DNA of 60,463 nucleotides, from positions 1 through 60,463 of the forward strand of contig PDIM01010342.1 of NCBI GenBank assembly GCA_002811675.1, in the 5' to 3' direction. This DNA comes from Ichthyosporea sp. XGB-2017a. Taxonomy: Eukaryota > Opisthokonta > Ichthyosporea. This document shows, piece by piece, positions 54,541 through 60,463 of the stretch. Positions within the stretch are counted from its first letter, which is position 1, and every line of letters begins with the position of its first letter. The position numbers were made by a program, and so were the translations under genes. The notes under the pieces are model-generated. The model had not been told where the DNA came from. It was given only the letters and a program-made list of their open reading frames with translations, and did no database searches.

Positions 54541-55217
54541 AATAACTGAATTATAAGGTAGGAGTCATGAAGATGACGCTATTAGGGACTCCGATGAATC
54601 AATAATATATAAGGACACCATTGAGGAACATGAAGACAAAAATCATCTAACAACAAAATTTAAAATTTCAACTTAAAATTCATTTGATTTACTATGAGAT
54701 TTTTCTAACCTTTTAACATTAATAGCGGAAGAAACCCAACGGTCCTTGCGTGAAACCTTGTGAAACATGGAAAGAAACTGTGAGAGCCTGGCAATTGACA
54801 GGCGCCCGAAGAACATCGGCCCGGGCCGTTCGCCATTCAGCATAAGGGTCAAGGGGTTAGGGGTGCCCAAGATCGGCCGCCGATCTCACTTTCAGGAAAT
54901 TAACAAATTATTTTTATTTCCATATTAGGAAGATAAGTTGTGCCATATTAAGTCAATGGCGCAGTCAATGAAATATATTTTATATTTAGTTTTACTTTTT
55001 AACTGGACAGTCAATATATAGCTGTACGTCTAGTACATGTACATGATAGTGTGAGATTAAGCTAGGCTTCTTCCGAGCTTTTCACAATAGTTGTACTACA
55101 AGTAGACGCTGCAGATACTTTGAAGACAAATTAGTGTACGTTAGTGGATTACTAGTATGGTAGAGAGTTGAAGTGTACAAGTGAGGACAAATCTTAAGCT
55201 TAGTTGAAAATAAAAAT
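54541..55217. other. TRP / guanylyl cyclase spacer
   Basis: These 677 bp separate tandem plus-strand genes. I see AATATATAA near 54603, a GC-rich stretch with CGGCCGCCG at about 54875, and repeated ATGTACATG-like steps near 55040. No ORF or RNA is supported. Confidence 0.3.
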
Positions 55218-58200
55218 ATGAGCAAGGCAGTGGCATTGCTGGTTCTGGGAGTGCTCCTGCTTTACTTCCGTACGCATGTCAATGCAGAAGATTTGAGAGT
55301 CGGTTCCATTTTACCTATATCGTCGTTTCCTGACGAAGGAGTCGATGCTCAAATTTGCATGTTAGCAGGTCTTAATAGATATGGGAAAAATATCGAGGGG
55401 GGCCACAACTTAGTATGGGAACCCAAAGATACATATCATTTGGATGATGCCTCTCAGCCTCTTGTTGGCTTGACTACGGCGTCTACACTTCTGAAGCTGG
55501 ACATTGTGACCCTTTTCGGTGCGTGGAACAGCGCAGTGAGTATTCAGACAGCGACTCTAACAGCAGCTATAGGTGTTCTTCAGTTTTGTGGTGCAAGCAC
55601 TTCAAGCAGCTTATCAGAGAAGAAAAACTACCCAAATTTTGTTCGTGCAATAGGCAACAACAATTTAGCGATGACCCTTCAAGCTGATGTTGTCAAACAC
55701 TACGGATGGACTAAAGTGGGAATCATAACAACTGATGACGCTTTTGCTTTTGATCAAGCAACGGTGTTCAGAAAGCGTTGCCAAGAGTTGAATATCGAAG
55801 TTAAATCCTTGGAGGTTTTGCCATTTGATATTTTACGTTTAGACAAAGTTTCTCTCGTGGCACCAAAATTGCAAGCAATTAAAGATGCAGGAATCAAAAT
55901 AATTTGCCTCCCAGCAACAGCACAGGATGCTAGAGTAATTATTGAAGAAGCAGAGAAACTCAATATGATTGGCGTGAAGGAATATATGTGGGTCACTGGC
56001 AATGGATGGCTGACAGATGCATTGTTTTCTGGCGGATGGGATCACCAAGCATCCTTAGTTGGTGCTACAGGGCTGTCTTTTTATTTTGCTGACAATAACG
56101 AGTTTAAGCAAATGACAGCTGATTATATTGCCACGGCTAGTGCCGCTCCGTTTAATAGAGCCAAAACTGTGCCCGATGTTTGGGCACCTATGTACTACGA
56201 CGCTGCTCTTCACTTTGTTACGGCATTAAATGCTACTATTAAGCGATTGACAGCCTTAAACATACCGGTAACATGCCTCCGTTCACAAAGTATTGGCACA
56301 GCTTCATGTCAAATACCCACCAGTGAAAGAGACGCAATTATGGCCGACGGAGAGGCGAAGCAATATAATGGAGTTGTTGAATTTATGAAATTGTTCAAAG
56401 ATGATGCTGACACTTATGGTCCTTATGCCCAACAGCCGAACGTAATCTTACTGCAAGAGTTTTATCGAGTGGATATCCAAGGCTCAACGGTAAGACTCAA
56501 GCTTGATTCAAATGGCGATTGCTCAAATTCGTTTACAATTGTCAATTTCAAGCAGGCTTCAGCTCGATCCGGTAGCGGCAAGAATGCCAAAGCGACTTAT
56601 ACGTTTGATAGCATTGGTACGGTTGATCAGTTCTCTGGCATTTCTATCACAAAACAGACTGTATTTCCTGGAGGAACTTTCGAGAAGCCAAACTATGAGG
56701 TCACCCCAGATTCAGATCCTGTCGCATCATCTTCTAGCAGTGATAATACCCCCCTCTATGCAGCTGCTGGCGGAGGGGCATTGGCAATTATAATAATCGG
56801 GGTTATTATCTGGTGGCGTATGAAAGTAATGAAGAGGAATGCAATGATGAACAACATGACTTGGCTTATTCAAAAGGAAGAGGTTGAGATAAGAGAAGGA
56901 GGAAAACACGATGCGTCTCGCTCAGCATTCACTCTTACTTCAAAGAGTGCCAAATCTCTTAACTCTAGAGGCTCGAGTGCTCGTTCGCACAAATCTATGA
57001 AGCCTATCGTTCAATTGGGGGTGTTTAATGGAGACATATGTGCTTTTAAGATTGTCTATATTGAAAAGCTAGATGTAACAGAACCCTTTATTCTGGAAAG
57101 TCTTTTTCTTATTCGCGAGGCCCGTTGTGCCAACCTTGCTGCCTTTGTTGGTGTCGTAGTCAGCTCCCCTGAAAATATGATCTTACAGGAGTATTGCGAG
57201 AAAGGCTCTCTCGAGGACCTTATTCACTCCGAATCATTAGACTTAGATTCTATTTTTGTGTTCTCTATCGCCGCTGATATTTGTAAAGGACTACAGTATC
57301 TACACAAAAGCGAAATTGGAGCCCATGGAAGAGTCAAACCTTCCAATTGCTTGGTCGATCGCCGGTGGACTTGTAAGCTAAATGATTACGGTATTTCTTG
57401 CTTGTATGAGAAGTGTCTTTTCCCTGTGTCAAATGAATACGAATTAAACAAAAGGCTTCTGTGGACCGCTCCTGAACTGCTTGACGAAACTCGCGAATTT
57501 TATGAGTACGACATGGAAGCGATAGAAGGAACGACAGAAGAAAATGAAATCATTAAAGTGTCAAAGGAACATGCTAATAGAGAGTACCCGATGTCCCAAG
57601 AAGGTGATATTTGGGGTGTCGGGATCGTTATAGGGCAAATGATCACCAGAACTATGCCATATGAAGAGCTCCTGCTAGAGCCCAATCAAATAGTGGAGGG
57701 CCTTAAAGATGGTTCAATAGAACCAGGAATTGATAATGACGTAGATGAATTCGATAAAATCAAAGCATTTGCTCTTGATTGCACTGCTAATGATGCGGAT
57801 GAAAGGCCGACTGCCAAAGCATGCGTCTCGACGATAGGAAAGATAAATCCACACAAGGGATCGCTTACAGACAACATGGCAAAAATGCTTGAAAATTACG
57901 CACACAATCTCGAAAAGATCGTGGCTGAAAGAACGAGTCAGTTGGCCGAAACAACCGAGAAAGTGAAATCACTTCTGTATGAGATGCTTCCAGTGTCAGT
58001 TGCAGACAAGCTCATAGCTGGGGAGAGCATGTCGCCTGAAGCTTTTGAGTGCGTAACGATTTTTTTCTCCGATATTGTTGGATTTACAAAAATTGCGGGT
58101 AGTTCAACTCCAATTGAAGTAGTCAATTTTCTGAACGCACTTTACAATAGCTTTGATGCGACCTTACCTCAGTTTGATGTTTACAAAGTAGAGACTATCG

Positions 58201-58664
58201 GCGATACTTATATGATTGTTTCTGGACTCCCAGTCCGCAATGGAAATGACCATGTTGCACAGATATGTATAACTGCTCTTCATTTGATGGCAAATATGAC
58301 AGATTTTGAAATTCCGCATCTTCCTGGTAAGCAATGTCAGTTGCGAGTTGGAATTCATTCTGGTGCTGTAGTGGCTGGTGTGGTCGGATTGAAGATGCCA
58401 AGGTACTGTTTGTTTGGTGACACGGTCAATACAGCTTCAAGAATGGAGAGCGGTGGATACGCTTTGAAAATCCATTTGTCCGACAAAGCAGCAGGGCTGA
58501 TACAGCAATATCATCCTAACTTCGAATTGGAATGTAGAGGAGAAATTCAGGTGAAGGGGAAAGGGGCGATGACTACTTACTGGTTGAAAGGAGAAATGGG
58601 ATTTACCAGACAACTTCCCGATCAATCGAGGGCAGCTTCAAAAGAAGAGCACGAGTTCAAATAA
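55218..58664 (+). CDS. Receptor guanylyl cyclase
   Basis: A single exon of 1148 aa. A signal peptide (ALLVLGVLLLYFRTHVNA) is followed by a type I periplasmic-binding-like ectodomain (about 25-480; VGSILPISSFPDEGVDAQI). A single membrane helix is at about 512-535 (GGALAIIIIGVIIWWRM). The kinase-homology domain (about 600-870) has NLAAFVGVVVSS and GRVKPSNCLVDRR, where the HRD Asp is absent, as in natriuretic-receptor cyclases. A coiled-coil stretch (HNLEKIVAERTSQLAETTEK) leads to the class III cyclase: FFSDIVGFTKI (both metal Asp), KVETIGDTYM and YCLFGDTVNTASRMES. Glu and Cys at the base-selecting positions predict GTP, not ATP, so the product should be cGMP. The domain order matches animal receptor cyclases. 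Confidence 0.95.
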   Translation: MSKAVALLVLGVLLLYFRTHVNAEDLRVGSILPISSFPDEGVDAQICMLAGLNRYGKNIEGGHNLVWEPKDTYHLDDASQPLVGLTTASTLLKLDIVTLFGAWNSAVSIQTATLTAAIGVLQFCGASTSSSLSEKKNYPNFVRAIGNNNLAMTLQADVVKHYGWTKVGIITTDDAFAFDQATVFRKRCQELNIEVKSLEVLPFDILRLDKVSLVAPKLQAIKDAGIKIICLPATAQDARVIIEEAEKLNMIGVKEYMWVTGNGWLTDALFSGGWDHQASLVGATGLSFYFADNNEFKQMTADYIATASAAPFNRAKTVPDVWAPMYYDAALHFVTALNATIKRLTALNIPVTCLRSQSIGTASCQIPTSERDAIMADGEAKQYNGVVEFMKLFKDDADTYGPYAQQPNVILLQEFYRVDIQGSTVRLKLDSNGDCSNSFTIVNFKQASARSGSGKNAKATYTFDSIGTVDQFSGISITKQTVFPGGTFEKPNYEVTPDSDPVASSSSSDNTPLYAAAGGGALAIIIIGVIIWWRMKVMKRNAMMNNMTWLIQKEEVEIREGGKHDASRSAFTLTSKSAKSLNSRGSSARSHKSMKPIVQLGVFNGDICAFKIVYIEKLDVTEPFILESLFLIREARCANLAAFVGVVVSSPENMILQEYCEKGSLEDLIHSESLDLDSIFVFSIAADICKGLQYLHKSEIGAHGRVKPSNCLVDRRWTCKLNDYGISCLYEKCLFPVSNEYELNKRLLWTAPELLDETREFYEYDMEAIEGTTEENEIIKVSKEHANREYPMSQEGDIWGVGIVIGQMITRTMPYEELLLEPNQIVEGLKDGSIEPGIDNDVDEFDKIKAFALDCTANDADERPTAKACVSTIGKINPHKGSLTDNMAKMLENYAHNLEKIVAERTSQLAETTEKVKSLLYEMLPVSVADKLIAGESMSPEAFECVTIFFSDIVGFTKIAGSSTPIEVVNFLNALYNSFDATLPQFDVYKVETIGDTYMIVSGLPVRNGNDHVAQICITALHLMANMTDFEIPHLPGKQCQLRVGIHSGAVVAGVVGLKMPRYCLFGDTVNTASRMESGGYALKIHLSDKAAGLIQQYHPNFELECRGEIQVKGKGAMTTYWLKGEMGFTRQLPDQSRAASKEEHEFK

Positions 58665-58708
58665 AGGAGTTTATTTTAGCACGATCTCAGACGCATCATG
58701 TTTCATAC

Positions 58709-60177
58709 TCACTTTGTATCTGAAGTGTCAACAGGAGCCCCCAGATTACAACAAAATGTAACAGATAACAACATCGAACTGCTGTCATGGCTCTGATGTC
58801 GCTGTTCGACAACATAAGACAGCTTTCCACTGAACACTACATTTTTTCGATACACAAGGGGCTTCACACGGACATACAAAGAAATAACATTTCCTTTTCT
58901 GAAAGCGATATGGTCGTCGTCTTCTACATTGGCTACGTCCTTTGTTTCTAAACTACCTTCCATGTCATCCGCATCGAGTCCATATTCTGCCATTTCGTTG
59001 TAGCCTCCCACACTAATAGTCCCCCTTGGGAACTTAACCTCCGCAGTATCCAGACCACAAAGGGTTCCCAAATATTCGTCCCGTTTAAGAGGTGACAAAT
59101 GTAAATCCAGATCATGCTCAAGCGGATTGGTGATGGTCAACGCAATCACTGATTCCTGTTCAACAGCCAATACTGGGACTGTTCCAAAAGAAAGCGATGG
59201 AACATAATTCTGGGCACTAAAGCGTATTTTGAACTTAATCGACGATGGATTCAATTCTGGTTTGAGAACACTGTGCTCGCACACGCGGCAGCGCTTGGAA
59301 AGTTTAACAGATAATGGCCTTGGTACGGGGTATAAATCACGAGCCATCGTTCGGTCGTTTCCGCATACACTTAATCTTTGCTGAAAAGAGCTTATGTCCC
59401 AGCTGTGCGTATCTCCCGCTATCGAAGTTGACAATTCAACTTCCAATTTTTGATTTTTGTTTAAAGACTCTAACGATTCTGTCCGAGAAGAAACCGCAGA
59501 CTTAAGCTCTTTGACTTTACTTTCGTCTAAATTTGATACCCTTCCCATATTCATTAGCATTACTCGAAACTTATATTCTTCCATTATCTCTTGCATCTCC
59601 CTATCCAAAACAGTACTTGGTCGACTGCAGGACCCCAAAGCAGCAGCCGCTAAACAGCAAGTTGCAAGATGCTAGATGTTAGACTACTTCATAGATTTAC
59701 ACATTGTACATAATAGCAGAGCAGGTCATACTCACCATTCAATTTATCAATTTTATCTTCCACAAGGCCACAGATGGTAGAATCCCAATGGCAGAATCCG
59801 CACTCAAAATAGAAATGCGAAGTTTTTAACGAAGATGCAACAGTCAGACGTGCTGAGCAGATCGGGCACTCGAAGCAACGGGAACACTTGTTTTTATAGT
59901 GACGCGCCTCGGAGGACGGCATTGTTTCAAGGCACATCGAGCAATAGTAAGAGTCTATTTCCTGGGATAAATTATGCTTGCATCTCAATTTTGAGCAGTG
60001 CTGACAAAAGTATAGTTCATTCAGAGGGTGAATGCACGGCATTCCCTTCTTGCAGTCTGCTGATTCGGTCCTACGACATCCTTGGCCCCCCCTCTTCACC
60101 TTTGCTTGATATGGATTTTCCTCAACAGCATACGATACGCATCCTGCACCTTGAAGCAGCTTATGCAAAACAGTCAT
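58709..60177 (-). CDS. DCTN4: Dynactin subunit 4 (p62)
   Basis: Exons 60177-59736 and 59649-58709 encode 460 aa, equal to human DCTN4. The N-terminal zinc-binding block has repeated CxxC pairs (LYFCQHCSKLRCKHNLSQEI, YYCSMCLETMPSSEAR, CSRCFECPICSARL, CGFCHWDS). The C-terminal half keeps LSKRCRVCEHSVLKPELNP, SIKFKIRFSAQNYVPSLS and DDHIAFRKGNVISLYVRV. DCTN4 is in the pointed-end complex of dynactin, the dynein activator. A short upstream ORF (60174-60230 on the minus strand) ends in ATGA, with its stop overlapping this ATG. It is convergent with the guanylyl cyclase (44 bp between stops). Confidence 0.93.
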
Positions 60178-60230
60178 CTTTTCGACTCCTTAACTTGCTT
60201 ATCGTCAGCCAAACAAGATTCCACTGCCAT
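60174..60230 (-). promoter_or_regulatory. uORF overlapping DCTN4 start (ATGA)
   Basis: An 18-codon ORF (starts MAVESCLADDKQ) ends in TGA, of which the last two bases are the start of ATG for DCTN4 (ATGA). Termination-reinitiation coupling is possible, but a start in the main frame by leaky scanning is simpler. Confidence 0.4.
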
Positions 60231-60463
60231 TCCAGAATAAATCAAAATCAAAAGTGCCACTAACAACAACAAACAAAAAAAGTCACCTGTTTCAAACCAG
60301 CAGCAGGCACGGCAGGACCTAGGCCTCGCTCGCTTAGGCAGGACTTTTTTTTTGCTTTCTCCTTTCTTCTTTTTTTTGTTTTTTGTTTTTATTTTTCTTT
60401 GGTTTGCATTTTTTAGCTATTTGTGTTTTGGTTTTTTTTTTTTTGATTTGTTTGCTTAGGCTC
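60231..60463. promoter_or_regulatory. T-rich right edge of window
   Basis: These 233 bp upstream of DCTN4 become strongly T-rich on the plus strand from 60340, the pattern of other plus-strand promoters. They may drive a plus-strand gene outside the window. Confidence 0.35.

Overview
The window is nuclear DNA of a eukaryote with a compact genome. It carries about 26 protein genes on both strands, 32 placed introns of 70-127 bp (all GT-AG), the standard code with all three stops in use, and 3' ends that almost touch. The gene content points to a flagellated opisthokont, most likely a unicellular relative of animals (Holozoa). Animal-type parts include a MAX-like bHLH factor, a bHLH-PAS factor, a receptor guanylyl cyclase with extracellular, kinase-homology and cyclase domains, an ankyrin-TRP channel, a LITAF protein, CAMKMT and a RAD51AP1 homologue. 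Flagellar genes are ARMC9, FAM149 and DRC8/EFCAB2. A small DAD2-like protein (DASH/Dam1 kinetochore complex, best known from fungi) and a CcmA-like ABC ATPase are unexpected in such a genome. The taxon is inferred from gene content only.

Layout. 0.2-14.5 kb: ARMC9 (+), TOR kinase (-), a FAM149 protein carrying an inserted ADF-H domain (+). 14.8-21.3 kb: acylglycerol kinase with a changed GGDGT loop (+), mitochondrial uS9m (+), NOP10 (-), spermidine synthase (+), DRC8 (-). 22.7-33.3 kb: malic enzyme (+), an unnamed GNAT-like protein (-), CcmA-like ATPase (-), a large HEAT-repeat protein (+), RAD51AP1 (-). 33.8-40.2 kb: DAD2-like (+), pyrimidine nucleotide carrier (-), CAMKMT (+), inositol polyphosphate 5-phosphatase with a membrane tail (+). 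40.7-48.3 kb: a cysteine-rich PSI-like membrane protein (+), DHDDS (-), MAX-like (+), QCR9/UQCR10 (-), LITAF (+), bHLH-PAS (-). 49.6-60.2 kb: LRR protein (-), a short MITE, TRP channel (+), receptor guanylyl cyclase (+), dynactin p62/DCTN4 (-).

How the genes relate. This is not an operon or an island. It reads as ordinary euchromatin in which mitochondrial (AGK, uS9m, UQCR10, SLC25, probably the CcmA-like ATPase), ciliary (ARMC9, FAM149, DRC8), signalling (TOR, guanylyl cyclase, TRP, 5-phosphatase, CAMKMT) and genome-maintenance (RAD51AP1, DAD2-like) genes are interspersed. Promoters tend to be T-rich on the coding strand. A 10-mer, TGTGCCAGAA, lies upstream of the three recognisable ciliary genes. 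A separate 19-mer is shared by the TOR/FAM149 intergenic region and the CAMKMT promoter.

The most notable items are the FAM149/ADF-H domain insertion, the AGK lacking its nucleotide-binding GGDGT, the DAD2-like and RAD51AP1 genes outside their usual taxa, the orphan CcmA-like ATPase, and the candidate ciliary promoter motif. I saw no rRNA, tRNA, CRISPR, LTR element or virus-derived sequence. All family assignments come from reading translated sequence and recalled family sequences; no database was searched.
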